This document shows, piece by piece, positions 12,940 to 25,131 of a stretch of 64,000 nucleotides of DNA. Positions within the stretch are counted from its first letter, which is position 1; each line of letters starts with the position of its first letter. Origin of the DNA: Iris pallida (Eukaryota; Streptophyta; Magnoliopsida; Asparagales; Iridaceae); assembly GCA_029216955.1 (NCBI GenBank), contig JANAVB010007000.1:905501-969500 (forward strand), given 5' to 3'. The translations under genes were made by a program, and so were the position numbers. The notes below the pieces were generated by a model. That model saw only the letters and a list, made by a program, of their open reading frames with translations, was not told the DNA's origin and did no database searches.

Positions 12940-14333
12940 ATAGATAGAACCTGATATGACATCCGCTACAGGTTCCTGAGCTGGTTTTGATTCCTATGCT
13001 GTCAGGGCAAAAGCTCGCCCCGTCTTCTGTTGATGCTGCCCAAATTGTTGTTGCTGAGTGGGCAGAGGTCCTTTCTGCGGAGTTGCTCCAGTCCGGTTGG
13101 TCGACAAAGGACAGTCCCTCACTTGATGGGTTGAAGACCCACAGACTAGGCAGTGCCCTAGCCTCTTCCTGCAGATGTTCGCCAGATGTCCCGCCTCTTG
13201 CAAAAGTCGCAGACGGGGATCTGCCTCTGAGGCGCCTTGTCATTGTTCCTCGCCTGCTGGTAGGGAGGACGGTTGTTGTTGTTGCTGTTGTTGTTGTTGT
13301 TGTTGGGCTTCTTCTGATTACCCTGGAAGTTGTTAGTTCCAGGATAATCTCTCTTCGAGCGGGCAGGTTGGCTCTTCTCTGTCTTGAGCTCGCTCCAGGA
13401 TCTTTTCATAAGTCTTGGCACCGCCTGAGATCACATGGGTGCGGATCTCTTCTCTTAGTCCATATCTGAACCTTTCGGCACGATCGTCAGGATCAGCCAC
13501 CAGGTTCTTGGCAAATCGGCTGAGCTGGCCGAATTCAGCAGCATATTCTCCCACAGTCATGTTACCCTGCTTCAGGTTCTGGAATTGTCGCTCCATCTCC
13601 CGCAACTCTGAAGTTGGGAAGAACTTCCTCTGGAATAACCTCTTGAAGGTGTCCCAATCAACCTGCCTATCCTGGAGTCGGGGTTCATTCCGATACTAGG
13701 TGCTTGCTACATTCTGCAGTTGGAGTCCCACTGCTTCGGCCTTGAGGTCTTCTGGAAGCCGAGCAACGCTTAGAAGATGCTCCATATTGTCGAGCCATTC
13801 GTCAGCATAGATGATTCCCTCGGTTCCCTTGAAGGGTCGAGGGTTCTGCTTCTTAAAGCTCTCAATATCGCCCACCTTGGCAATATGATTTCCATTAATT
13901 AAATGGCCTTATTATTACATAAATTAATCCTTAAATTTATGTTTACCTTGGCAGGCCTTGGTTCCTGTTGAGCTGCTTCTCCTCTTTCCAGCGCAGCCAT
14001 TACCACACTATGGGCGTTCTCCATGCCTTCACTCATAATGGCCGTCTGCTCGCGATGAGCTTCAGCTTGAGTTCTCTGAGCTTCTAGCACTCCTCTTAGC
14101 AGACCTTTGAGGTCAGTGGGGTCCACAGGCACCGGTGGGGCAGCTGGAGTGGGCGTAACCACAGGGGGTTGCATCTCCGTCTGGGAAGATGATGGGTCCA
14201 CCGTTGAAGCAGCAAACAACCCACGAGGCGTATTCAACGGATGGGGTGTAAAACCTGGACTTGGTTGAGGCGGTGGGGTTTGATCAGGTGTTGACATCCC
14301 ATCGCCAGCAGGGTTGGTTTTATCAGTGGCCAT
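12940..14333 (-). pseudogene. Gypsy gag with Asn-rich linker and two zinc knuckles
   Basis: Starts MATDKTNPAGDG at 14333. A Pro-rich N-terminus and an ALERGEAAQ helix are followed by a 71-nt AT-rich insertion (13874-13944). Then come a capsid domain (SVARLPEDLKAEAVG, FKRLFQRKFFP, MTVGEYAAEFGQLSRFA), an Asn-run linker encoded by a (GTT)n tract at 13270-13303, and knuckles CDFCKR...GH and CLVCGSSTHQVRDC. A TAG near 13697 lies where Trp is expected. Frameshifts lie near 13390 and 13195, and a TAG near 12997 precedes the protease. Gag would form the particle and package RNA; this copy is broken. Confidence 0.88.
13874..13953 (-). other. 71-nt intron-like insertion flanked by 9-bp direct repeats in gag
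   Basis: ACCTTGGCA occurs at 13874-13882 and again at 13945-13953. On the coding (minus) strand this reads CCAAG|GT at both ends, so the 71 nt between them begin GTAAAC and end CCAAG, as a GT-AG intron would. It is AT-rich and holds an inverted pair (ACATAAATT/AATTTATGT). Read through, it adds a TAA stop. Its length is not a multiple of three, yet the capsid frame downstream is exactly the one obtained if it is left out. It could be a tiny transposon with a target duplication, an intron, or both. Confidence 0.7.
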
Positions 14334-14515
14334 TCTCTGGAAGGTTTAGGATATAAACATAAGCAAGGTAGCCTATCTATAGTCAAACAAAAATATTTAA
14401 TTATAATATATTTCGGTCCTATGTTGTGGTAAATTAATGTTCTAATGTTCTAAATGTTTCCTAGGTTTTCCTAAGTTGTTGATTAATTGACCTGCATGGG
14501 CCACCACTAAAAATA
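14334..14515 (-). other. Leader between 5' LTR and gag, with candidate primer-binding site
   Basis: In element orientation the 5' LTR ends GGGTCGTGACA and is followed within about 10 nt by TAGTGGTGGCCCATGCAGG. The same block follows the 5' LTR end of the gag-only element at 39181. TGG followed by a conserved 13-mer fits a tRNA 3' end, but it is not the initiator-Met type and I cannot name the tRNA. Confidence 0.55.
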
Positions 14516-17500
14516 TGTCACGACCCGGTCCCCAAATACTTGGATCGAATCGGATCATGCCCAGCCTGCACCGTTGATGAGACGGCGGCAGTAAGCTGTA
14601 ATCCATATGCAGGTGATCAACAATATTTGAAACTAAATTTTCTACAACATTTATTTAAACGATAATTTAAAATTTGTTCTGTTACAAAGTTTCATAACTT
14701 GAAATAACAAAGAAACTAATAAACTCTCAACAACAGTAGCGTCTATGGAGACGCCACAAAATCATCATCAGCTGGAAGTACCGCCGGGTACAAATCGGGA
14801 TCATAGTAGCTATTGATCAGCATCTCCAGGTCATCAGAAATACCTAAAATGTTGTCTCCAGTCAGGAGGGAGCAAAGTACAATTTATGCAAATTTTTAAC
14901 AATTAAAATAACAATTAATATCACGCACTTTTAAACAGTTTTTAAAGATGAAACAGTTTTGAAATACATTAAAGTGATATGAATAGCTAATGAATATGAC
15001 CGGATTGGGTTACAGTAGTATCCTAGCGATACGGTATGGCTTGTCCCCGTGTGAAGAGAGGAAAGCTAATACAGTCAGTTATCCTAATTTTGGATTTGGT
15101 CATATCCACTACTCTACTCCCCCAGTCCCCAACAGTACAGTCAATACTCCCGAAACAGTCCGTGTTTGAATGGTGGTTTAAAATTGCAATGAAATGATTG
15201 TTAAAATAATCGTAAATCCACATAAATGGACTTGCCTTAAATTTCTTAAATTGGACGAGTTTGGTTCTTCGGAATTTGAACAGTCACCTCTCTTCTTTGA
15301 AGTCCTACATTCCGAAAATTATGTCTCAGAAACCACAACTCTAGAATCTAGTTACAATCTCTAGATTTTGTTTCCTAGTCAATTTTAATCTTGTATTAAT
15401 CAACACAATCAAAACACGCTTTTCTAGTGAGTTACAATTAAGGAAATCTAAATTTATATTTTATTTCGAAAAAAAACTTGTTTTTATCAATTTATTGGGA
15501 AAAGATTAGTATTTTATATTTATACATATAAATATATTTTTCTTTTCTTTAAGTGAGAAAATCATGAATTTCTAATTATTTAATTAATAATAATATTAAT
15601 TAATTCTACGCGTTCACAATCTCAGCAAATCCACAGCTAATTCCTACTTATTATAATTTACAAAATACATAAATGGGCTTATGCCCTTACATTTCCAAGA
15701 ATTAAAATAAGAGAAAATTTGTTAGTCTTTGTAAATTTACCTACAAAATTATAATAACTAAAAATTTTAATTAATAAGATAGAATAAGTCTCAGAACTGG
15801 TCCAATTCTTCATTTACAGCTACTCTGCCTCAACGTCCGGACAAACCGGTGCGTTTGCATTTCACTGGGGCCCATATACCGATAAGGTCGTCGCCCAAAA
15901 ATATTATTATTTCCGAAAAATCATTTTAAAATCATATAATTAATTTTTATAGAAATTTCGGCAGCATTCCCTCTATTTTCGGAATAACCCAAAACTGGGA
16001 AACGCGCCGATTTTTCCTGCAAATAAATCCCAAACCAATATAACCACCAAAAAAAACTATTTTTTCCAAAATAAATTCGAAGTCTAGAATTGATATCGAA
16101 ACTTCCAAAGTAAGTCGGAAAAACTAACAACGTTCCTTCCGAATTATTCTCGGAAATTCCAAGAAATCACCGAACCCAAATAATATGTATAAATCAATAA
16201 CCACAGAATTGTTTCCGAAGGAGTCGGAAAAATTCTAAAATATATTTGGAAAAACCAATAATTTCCCACATAACTCTTTCTAAAGGATTCGCGTAAAATC
16301 ACAGAATCCAAAAGTCAGAGGACAAAGTCCGAAACCAAAAACGTAGCCGAAACACCGAATTTTCCGAAGAAAATTCCTGGACCAGATTTCATCATAGACC
16401 AAGAGAACTATGAGACTAACAGAAGTTACCGAAATCGAAGGAATCCGAAGTGATGCCTCGGACTCGTAACGTTCCAGTACTCGCGGGTAGTAGAAAACCA
16501 CGGATCTGACTCAGAATCCTGCGGACAGCAAGTCGGAAAGCTCGGAACAGATCAGTTCGGTGACGGGACACCACGGCGACGGAAAGTCACCGGTCTCGGG
16601 CAGAAGGGGCCGCTCGGGAAAATGCTGCAGGGGTGCTGCGGACGCCGGCTGGACGAGCCGGGGCGGCGCTCAGGGAGACCGCGGGCCGCCGGGACAGGAG
16701 AGGCGGCGGGAGCTCGACCGCGCGGGGAGGGTGCCGCGCTGGGAGGCCGTGGGTCGCGCGGATAGGGCTGCCGGGATCGGCGGCGAGGGGTGTGCCGGAG
16801 AAAAGGGGTTAGGCTTAGGGTTAGGGTTTGAAAAGAGGGAAAATGGAGATGGGAAGATGGAAAAGAAAGGGAAGGGTTTAAATAGGAGTGGTGCTCACCA
16901 TGGGAAAACCAACGGCTTGGCCGTTCGGAAAATGAACAGAGGAGCTCGGGGTGGTTATGGGAAGGAGAGGGAAAGCCTAATCCATTTATAGCAAGAAAAA
17001 AACGTAGGTGGTAATATTGTTCTGAAGAGTGCTCACCAAAATAATGTCTGTACAATTAATGAATAAAAATTCATTCATTCACATAATGAATGGACTCATT
17101 CAATTGAATGGGCTAAGAATGAATGGTCAGTATGAGTTTTGGCTTTAAGGTGAAGGCTTCAATGGGCTTAGTTTTATATATATGAATGGCTTTGGAACTA
17201 AAGCTTAAAATGGGTTTGAGTTAGAAAAATAGCTATTGGGTTTGGATTTGACTACAATTGATGGGCTCTAAACCATGGCTAATGAAACAGTAAATTTAAG
17301 TATCCTCTTCTTAAGAAAAAAAAAATTTATTAACTTCTAAAAATTAATTTTTAAAAAAATATTTTTGAGTTCAAAAATTTGGGTTCGTGTCTGGCCAGAT
17401 AAACAAAAATCCAAGTTCATTATTTTGAAAATAATTTTCTATCAGAATATTAATCTAACCAACATTCAATTTAGAAAAACAAAATTAACAAAAATTGAAA

Positions 17501-17561
17501 TTCTAGAATTATCTCATTCAAGTTATTCAAAATAATTAAACTAAAAGTTACGGGTTTCACA
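14516..17561 (-). repeat. 5' LTR of the Tekay-like element
   Basis: Direct copy of 6540-9571 with the same ends. The internal TATA-like box is at 16874-16886 and the telomere-like repeats are near 16808-16828. The right end TTTCACA (minus TGTGAAA) at 17561 abuts family C LTR sequence. Confidence 0.92.
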
Positions 17562-18832
17562 CTCAGACTTTATCAAACAACCAAACATAGTCTTGAGTCC
17601 GAGACTCAGACTTTATCATTTCATATTCCTTCCATTAACTTTCTATGTTCTTACATTTTATACTTTGTTTCAATGTTCAATGGCATCATGCCTCAACTCA
17701 ATGTTCGTCAATCGAACGACCCGAAGGTCCCGAACACCTTTTGAGGCATCATGTTATATCCGATAGTTCCGCCACATTCATGCCATAACTGTATTCTTTC
17801 ACAACGAATCCATCTTTTATGATCTCATGCACGTATGCATGTTTTGACATATTTATCATCTTTTCTCTCGCATCGTGCACTTGCTGCACGCATCGAAGCC
17901 GTATTTCCATGTTCTATGACTTAGTGTTCAATGTTCGTGGCTTGCACGCTAGGGCGCTCGTCTATTATCTTTCAATGTGCTAGCCTTTCTAACTCGTACG
18001 CGAAGGCACGGAATGGCTCGTGCATGAATGTACTCGCCGAATATAGTTATCCCATGTTCTTGCGGCTTGCGCATCGAGGCGCTCGCCTTTACGATATTCA
18101 ATGTTCCATAGCGACTCGTGCAATTGATGCACGTTCTATTTCAATTATTCTAACTAGTGTTCGACACACACTAAGATTTATCTTCCGATCGGACCATGCC
18201 CGTGGCATCGATAGGTTAACTTAGCATACAATGATATATTCTGACTTAGGCATGTGAAGGAGTAAAAAGAAGAGTCAATCATCCCACCTTGAGTCGATAT
18301 GCCTTGTCGTTTCGTCGAGCCGATGCGGCTCAATTTCATAACTTCGTTGCACGGCCATCTCTCCTGACTTAGCCATTCGCGCACTTCATGTTTCATTGAA
18401 TTATACGTCCGATTTGGCTTACCGTGCCAATGCATCAGTCCGTCGTAAGGCGACGATTTGGTTTCACGGACCCCTTTCTGAATAAGGTAAAATATCGACC
18501 TCTAATATTTCAGCGTAAACGTATAGCCTGCACATAAAACCAACTAAAATTAATACTTGCATCGATTCGGACTTGCGCCTTGGTCGATTCGATTTCTTAG
18601 AATCGTCGAGCCGTCTCAACGCACTTATCCTTCGGGGCAATGTGGCGCTTCGTATCGATTCAACTCGATGCATTCTTTGGGACAATGTAACTCTTCACAT
18701 CGACTTAGTTCGATGCATTGCTTGGGACAACGTAACTCTCGTATCGATTCACATCGATACATTTCATTCGGTCAACATGACTCGTTGAGTCAACGTCTCA
18801 GCGTAATGTACCGTACGGAGCAGGATATTACA
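17562..18832 (-). repeat. Family C 3' LTR, major part
   Basis: The right end reads AGGATATTACA at 18832, so the minus-strand LTR start is TGTAATATCCTGCTCC. The block 17880-18620 is a direct repeat of 22830-23590, including a shared chance open frame (17931-18224 and 22882-23175). Just right of 18832, the minus strand carries GGTTCGAGGACGAATC, the type of motif found before polypurine tracts. With 5914-6022 it would form one LTR split by the Tekay-like element. Confidence 0.65.
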
Positions 18833-21800
18833 GAATATAACACTCAAAACAAGATTCGTCCTCGAACCAAAACCAACACTCCGATAAGTGTTTTATAGAT
18901 CGTTTCACGATCTTGTCCCACCAATGTTGTTCAGTTTCACACTATCTTGCAAGCTTTTTATTAACATTCCAAAGTCTTTCCTGCAGCTCGATTTGAATTT
19001 TTATATAACTCGATTTGGATCCGTACCTATGTTCAAGGCATCCCAAAGATATATGTATTTCGACCAGGTCTAGTGGTAGCAAATTGGAACAAAGCTAACA
19101 GGTAATTTCAATCCTATGCTTGCCATTTCGTACTCTCGATCGAACTTATCCTTAGCTACTGTTCTCGAATTTTATCGCATACGTATATTCGATACATACA
19201 TGATTCATTCAATAAAGTCACTGCACGTGACGCGATTCAAAATTGCATTTCTCATTTCGTATGTTTCGTATGGACTATCAATCCTATAAGTTGCGTCGAG
19301 CCGGCGCACATCCGATCGCAACGATCCTTCGCAATGCCTTGCGTTCGAATTTGCCACCCAACTATTTCCGAAGTCTGGCTATGCAACTTATCTCGATACG
19401 ATCTCTTTTGTTGACTTGTAAATACATCAACATTCAGGGCTACGCCCGCTAGGTTACTTACCTAGACATCGTGCTTAAATTCTTCCGACGCAACTTTAAA
19501 TTGATATTGCTCAATGGCCACAATCTATTCGACACAAAAGTTTACATCGAGGCGACGGTGCTCAAGGCAACAATCGCTTTGACTCAAAGTCTCTACGATA
19601 CGTCTTACGTTCAATTCCTAACGAGTAGGAATTCACTAGCCAAATTCCTAACTTATCCGTCTCGCAACATCGAATATAAGTTCGATTCACGCAAGCTCAA
19701 TTGCAAGGTGAATCCGAATCTAACGACATAACTCATAAGTCATTCCCTTATCATTTTCTCTCGTGCATAGCACGATTCTCGCAATCGCCTATCCGAATCA
19801 CCAAGTCGTTGGTGAATTTCTAGTTCGATCGTCGACCAACATAACCATTCAAGCACTCATCCGACGAATACTCAAAAATCTAACTATACCATTCTCAATC
19901 GAAAGTTATTCCAACAATTCTCGATCGCCTAGACTTATCGTCAACATGCACCACATAACATTTGTTATCGATGCAATTTTGTATGCGACAACGCATAGGT
20001 CCTCTTACGGTCTGCAATTTTCAATTTGATTTGGCGGTCAAGTCTTCTAGGGTCAGCTGCCCCGAAGCTACGCTCGATAACTGTGGATCATCATCGAAGG
20101 ACAGTTTACTACGAACCATGCTATATCTTATTTCGGAGCCAATTCACGTTCCGACGATTTCTATGCAACTATCCAATTTTGGACAAAGCTATTTCTATCG
20201 GCGCAACTAATGCGCAACTATCCTCCGAGTAAAGTCATGCACTACCGTTGATGATTCTACTATTCATGAAGCATCTCCTCGCATTGAGTTCGAGTTTATC
20301 TTGTTTGCGGCCGACACACGAGATGCTATACGCATCGAACAATCGTCGATGACTTATATTCTCGTCTTGATAAATCACAAGTTCATGATCAACCAGTTCA
20401 TTCAATCTCGTATTGTTATTTACAAAATTTTAATAGCGCGAGGCACACTCCATTTTGTATTCTCACATCGTGCTTATGTTTCCTTACGTATCGATCTCGA
20501 TACGTCGTATCAATTTCGGTAGCGTAAGGGTCAACTTTGATTCTGTTTCAACGTCGACAACTTGCATTGCATACGTCCAAGTTCTCCACAAACATTTTCA
20601 TACGTTTCGAATCATTTCTCGATTCGTTGCATTCTGTTATGCCTTGATCGTGTAACTGAGTTACCGATTATCCAATATCGAACTCTCGAGTTATACGATC
20701 ACGCCCTCTAAGTTTTTGCGTGTTTCAGTCATACTCAAATGAGTTTCGTCATAACGTAACCAACTATTTATTAGGTACTATTTACCCGTATCAACCAACT
20801 TTTCACCGAAGTCGCACATCGTGCGATCCGATTATAATTTGCCTCGTCCAACATTTCTATCGAGATCGCAAGTCGTGCGACTCATTTGTAAGTTCGAGTT
20901 TTCTTTCCCGTCGATCCGATTATTGCTTCAAGGCATAATCATTCCGCTAGTCTCGGTCGTCAGACCGACTTATAATTTCCATCCGACGTATCATTTATTG
21001 ATACGAGTCTCACCTTATCGTCCCAACCAATTTTCGAAGAACACTTGCATCAACATGCCGTCATACAAATTTCCAATCGAGTCTCGGTACTCTCCCGTCC
21101 GTTGTGGACAAACCTTCCGTAATTCTCACAACGCGTCAATGCAATTCATCGCACAAGTGGTATACCATATACCACTCGAAATCGAGTCATTCATCGCATA
21201 CGTGGTATGGCATATACCACTTAGAAATCAAGTCATTTCGCTCGCATTATACTCACTATGAACCAACAATCTCTTCCGACTCACGATTTTCGTATTGATC
21301 GTGCTTGATCACAACCGTAACTTTGATTAATCAAAATTCGACAAACCTCGGCCAATGTTTTCATTTGCCAACACAAGTTCGGTGTACAACCGAACGATTC
21401 ATTCTATCGATTTATGATTTCAGTTCCTTCCGTTGTATCTCATGCAACGATTTTTTTTCCAATCTCCTTTGCACTCCGTGCAACGATTACTTTGATATGC
21501 GTTGCACCACATGCAACAATTTTACTTTTGACACACGTTGCACATCGTGCAACAACTTATTTCTAACATTCATTGCACCTCGTGCATCGATTTTATTTTT
21601 GACATCTGTTGCACCTCGTGCAACGATTTATTCCCGACTTTCAAAGTTAATGCTTAAATCCGTTCAACACATTCGATATTGACTTATCACTTTCATTGTA
21701 ACACATTATTTAAGCTTTCGCATTGGTGCAACCAATATTCACATCCCATTGCACTTCGTGCATCGTTTCATTTCTCATTCGACATGTTACATTACAACAA

Positions 21801-22069
21801 CATCTCAAATCGTATTTTACAATTTGTTGCACTTGCAGCAACTAAGATTTTGTATCTCGTGCATTCAATTAAATAAAATGTTTTACGACTTTCTCCGCAA
21901 CATCAAGTAAATTCGAAGTACTTGCTGCAACGTTACCCGACTTTGAATTAGACTTATTGTATAGAACATCCAGTGCAGCATCGAGTACAGTCAAGAGTGA
22001 TTTTGATTGGTGGTGGACAACTCTTTGGAATTGAAACAAAGCAAACGTCCTGAGGAAATTGAGCCTAGA
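18833..22069 (-). mobile_element. Family C interior, non-coding
   Basis: About 3.2 kb between LTR and primer-binding site with no gag or pol motif in any frame. Many short AT-rich frames occur, but none exceeds 150 residues. From 21460 to 21850 the motif TTGCAC-(A/C)TCGTGCAACGATT recurs six or more times. The layout fits a large non-autonomous retrotransposon derivative (LARD-like) needing proteins in trans. That classification is inferred from missing coding capacity. Confidence 0.55.
21465..21850. repeat. Degenerate TTGCAC..CGTGCAACGATT repeats
   Basis: At least six units of about 45-55 bp each contain (G)TTGCACC(T/A)CGTGCAACGATTT. The paired TTGCAC/GTGCAA gives each unit a small inverted repeat. 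It lies inside the family C interior. Confidence 0.6.
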
Positions 22070-22081
22070 GCCCTGATACCA
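22070..22081 (-). other. Primer-binding site (initiator tRNA-Met type) of family C
   Basis: The minus strand reads TGGTATCAGGGC, one base from the usual plant tRNA-iMet primer site TGGTATCAGAGC. It starts 3 nt after the LTR end at 22085. This fixes the element's orientation and the 5' LTR. Confidence 0.8.
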
Positions 22082-22084
22082 ATT

Positions 22085-23592
22085 TATCACGCCCCGATCC
22101 GGAATCACCCGAATCATCGTCCACGCAGGGGGCGTAATACCGCACGATCCTGGAGTTGTGCTCGTGCAAGGCAAGATAACAAGTTCTCAAATGGTTATCT
22201 TTGAGTTGATATTAACAACGAAAAAAAACAGAGTATACAAAATAATTCTCTTTATTGATATTCGAACTGAGATTACAAAGGCTTTCAATAGCCCAACTAA
22301 ATTTGCCATATTGGCTACAACACTTAGGATCTATCTTGCCCACAAAGGATTTCATCGTTCCATAAATCATGCCTTCTATGTCTCGGCCGCATCAATCATA
22401 TTGTAAGTTCGAGCGTCAATGCGATCGCATGCTTCAAAATGCTACGGCATTCCATGCCTCTGCACGACCAAACGAAGCTTCGTGCAATCCATTCCCTACA
22501 CCCTGCATGAAAGCTGGTGGAGGATCAGTACGTTCGTCCTCGCATGTACTGACGAAAAGACCTACTTTCTAAGCCGACATTTTAGCATTAAAGTTCAATC
22601 ATGCAACTTAGCTTATGATCTTGCTATATTATCCTTAGGGTCGATTTTATGGCATATTCGAAAGCGTAAAGCATGTTATCATGGCAAGCATGTTATTCGA
22701 ATTGAATAGGCAAGCAGACAAGCAATCTCGTGCTTGTTTTGTGGCGCGAATTACCAACATAGACGCAGTCGCTCTTGCATCGACGCAAGGTGAATATGCA
22801 CTCGCTCTTACCAACATAGACGCACTCGCTCTTGCTGCATGCATCGAAGCCATATTTTCATGTTCTATGATTTAGTGTTCAATGTTCGTGGCTTGCACGC
22901 TAGGTCGCTCGCCTATTGTCTTTCAATGTGCTAGCCTTTCTAACTCATGTGCGAAGGCACGGAATGGCTCGTGCACGAATGCACTCGCCGAATACAGTTA
23001 TCCCACGTTCTTGCGGCTTGCGCATCGAGGTGCTCGCCTTTGCGATATTCAATGTTCCATAGCGACTCGTACAACTGATGCACGTTCCATTTCAATTATT
23101 CTAACTAGTGTTCGGCACACACTACGATTTATCTTCCGATCGGACCACGCCCATGGCGTCGATAGGTTAACTTAGCATACAATGATATATTATGACTTAG
23201 GCATATAAAGGAGTAAAAAGAAGAGTCAATCCTCCCACCTTGAGTCGATACGCCTTGTCTTTTGTCGAGCCGATGCGGCTCGATTTCATAACTTCGTTGC
23301 ACGGCCAACTCTCCTGACTTAGCCATTCGAGCACTTCGTGGTTCATTGAATTATATGTCCGATTTGGCTTACCGTGCCAATGCCTCAGTCCGTCGCAAGG
23401 CGACGATTTGGTTTCGCGGACCCCTTTATGAATAAGGCAAAATGTCAACCTCTAATATTTCAGCGTAAACGTATAGCCTGCACATGAAACCAACTAAAAT
23501 CAATACTTGCATCGATTCGGACTTGCGCCTTGGTCGATTCGATTTCTTAGAATCTTCGAGCCATCTCAATGCACTTATCCTTCGGGGCAATG
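22085..23592 (-). repeat. Family C 5' LTR, truncated on its right
   Basis: Runs from the primer-binding site side (CGGGGCGTGATA in element orientation, where the other copy has GTGACA) to about 23592. There the match to 17880-18620 stops at GGGGCAATG. About 210 bp expected from the other copy (18622-18832) are missing at the right end. Confidence 0.65.
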
Positions 23593-24060
23593 CGGTAATT
23601 CGAAATTACTGATTAGAGTTATAAGCAGCAAAATTAAAATATAGAAAACCATATGAATACAATGGAACAAGAATAAATGTCTTCTTTTATTGATACTTGC
23701 AATAATTACAAAGGCTTTCAATAGCCAACTGATACATGCCAACTTGGCTTATAACTTTGAACTGAACAAAATTATAATGACTTTATTTCGTACAATACTT
23801 CTCTTTATATAAAATGGTCATGTGTCTTCTAATCTCTGGCTCTCAAGGATGAGTATTAGAAGTGGCCTTGATGTGAATCTTAGTAGTGATAGACTGTGAG
23901 CTTGCACATAACTCCTCTACTGAGATAGTATCAGTCCTAAAAATCTATTCGTGCTTGTTAATTGGGTTGTTGTGTCGGTAAGCAGAGTAACCCAGGAACT
24001 GCGCAAGATCAGGCTACTCAGTTCCCTTCAATTTAGGTTCCAAAAGAACTAGCAATTCCA
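23593..24060. repeat. LTR-like fragment, no gene
   Basis: AT-rich sequence sharing TTATTGATA and ATTACAAAGGCTTTCAATAGCC with family C LTR at 22250-22295. It is probably debris of a related element. Ends cannot be set. Confidence 0.4.
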
Positions 24061-24655
24061 CTCTATGTTTTCTAATTAAGGATCTTCCATCGTCGCGAAC
24101 CATCCAAGAAGACATCCAATACATGTGGACAACCTAGTAGGGGTCATCACATTAATAAATGCACCAATGAATAGACAGAAGCAACACCTACTGAACCAGT
24201 CACTAAGTAATTTTGGTGAGAAAACATAGCTTTTAATATTGGTCTTTCTACTTTTACCTACATTCATTTCATGCCATATACAAATCAAGAGTCCTGATTC
24301 ATTTTGAAAACATAAACGAAAATTATATTTCTTCTTTTTGTTCATTCAAGCAATATGAACAATTCATGCACGATAACCATTTTTTTCTATCATAACATAC
24401 ACACCATGATTCTAATGCCATATTCGTTCTTTAAGAATATCTTAACAGCATTCACTAAATACTATTTTTTTGTGAATAAGACAACAACATTTTATTTGTA
24501 TTAGTTTCTATCTTAAGAGCAATTTACGATAGGAACACAAGAAATATGAAACATCACTTACACATTGATTCTAATCCACGACCGACTATTCATCCCTGTA
24601 TCAAATTTTTTAGGCTCAAAATAATGATACTCTAGCAAGTTACTTATCCACATGA
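24061..24655. other. AT-rich stretch without recognisable features
   Basis: One minus-strand frame of 89 codons (24076-24345) has no recognisable domain. I see nothing else. Confidence 0.3.
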
Positions 24656-24840
24656 TGGTCCATGGACGACTTTCCATGATTAGCAGTTGTGACTCAAATT
24701 TTAGCTCTTCAATAGTACGCACGACTATTAGCAGCTATGACTCACGATTTAGCTTTTCACTAGAAGGTGTAACTATTAGGAACTGTGACTCATGGTTCAG
24801 CTCTTCACTAATGGACTTGACTATTAGCATTTGAGACGTA
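24656..24840. repeat. Tandem repeat, ~57-60 bp period, about three copies
   Basis: The phrase GACTATTAG(C/G)A(G/A)(C/T)TGTGACTCA...TTTAGCTCTTCA recurs near 24675, 24725 and 24768, with a partial fourth copy near 24818. Confidence 0.65.
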
Positions 24841-25122
24841 CAAGTCCATCACACTAATATGTATGACACCCCCTAATCGCGAGGACGTACAAGTCTAAGG
24901 GTGTCATATCTCTCTTAGGCCGAGCGATTTTCCAGTGTCTCAGAAGTCGGTCGAGAGATCATACCATGTACACAAATTGTATGGATCGACGCATGATATG
25001 CACTTCTATCAGATAAACTCTATGATGCAACAACTAAAATAAGTAAATATTTTTACAAAAAAAAAAAACTTTTCCGTGTACGTGGAACATCAAGAACTTG
25101 TAACAGTATTAACCTTGTTTTA
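24841..25122. other. Spacer left of the MULE nest
   Basis: Contains GGACGTACAAGTC repeated at 24835 and 24882 and GACACCCCCTA/TAGGGTGTC-like half sites. It may be an LTR remnant; no gene. Confidence 0.3.
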
Positions 25123-25131
25123 AAATAAGTT

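Larger units (their letters stand above)
6540..17561 (-). mobile_element. Tekay/Del-like Ty3/gypsy LTR retrotransposon
   Basis: Two direct LTRs (6540-9571 and 14516-17561, about 3.03 and 3.05 kb) flank a gag-pol interior on the minus strand. Both LTRs read TGTGAAACCCG to GGGTCGTGACA in element orientation. Domain order is gag, zinc knuckles, protease, RT, RNase H, integrase and a chromodomain-like tail, which fits chromoviruses of the Tekay/Del type. The coding region has several stops and two frameshifts, so this copy is dead. Its left side continues into a second partial leader and gag copy; the right side joins family C LTR sequence. A target duplication therefore cannot be shown. Confidence 0.92.

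Noticed and set aside
9887..13699. Plus-strand frames opposite gypsy pol and gag
   Set aside because: Shadows of the minus-strand coding sequence; no domain of their own.
17931..18224. 97-codon frame repeated at 22882-23175, at first looking like a conserved gene
   Set aside because: The conservation comes from the family C LTR direct repeat; the frame has no domain and lies wholly inside the LTR.
21465..21850. CRISPR-like regular repeats
   Set aside because: Units are degenerate with irregular spacing, in a eukaryotic retroelement; no CRISPR features.
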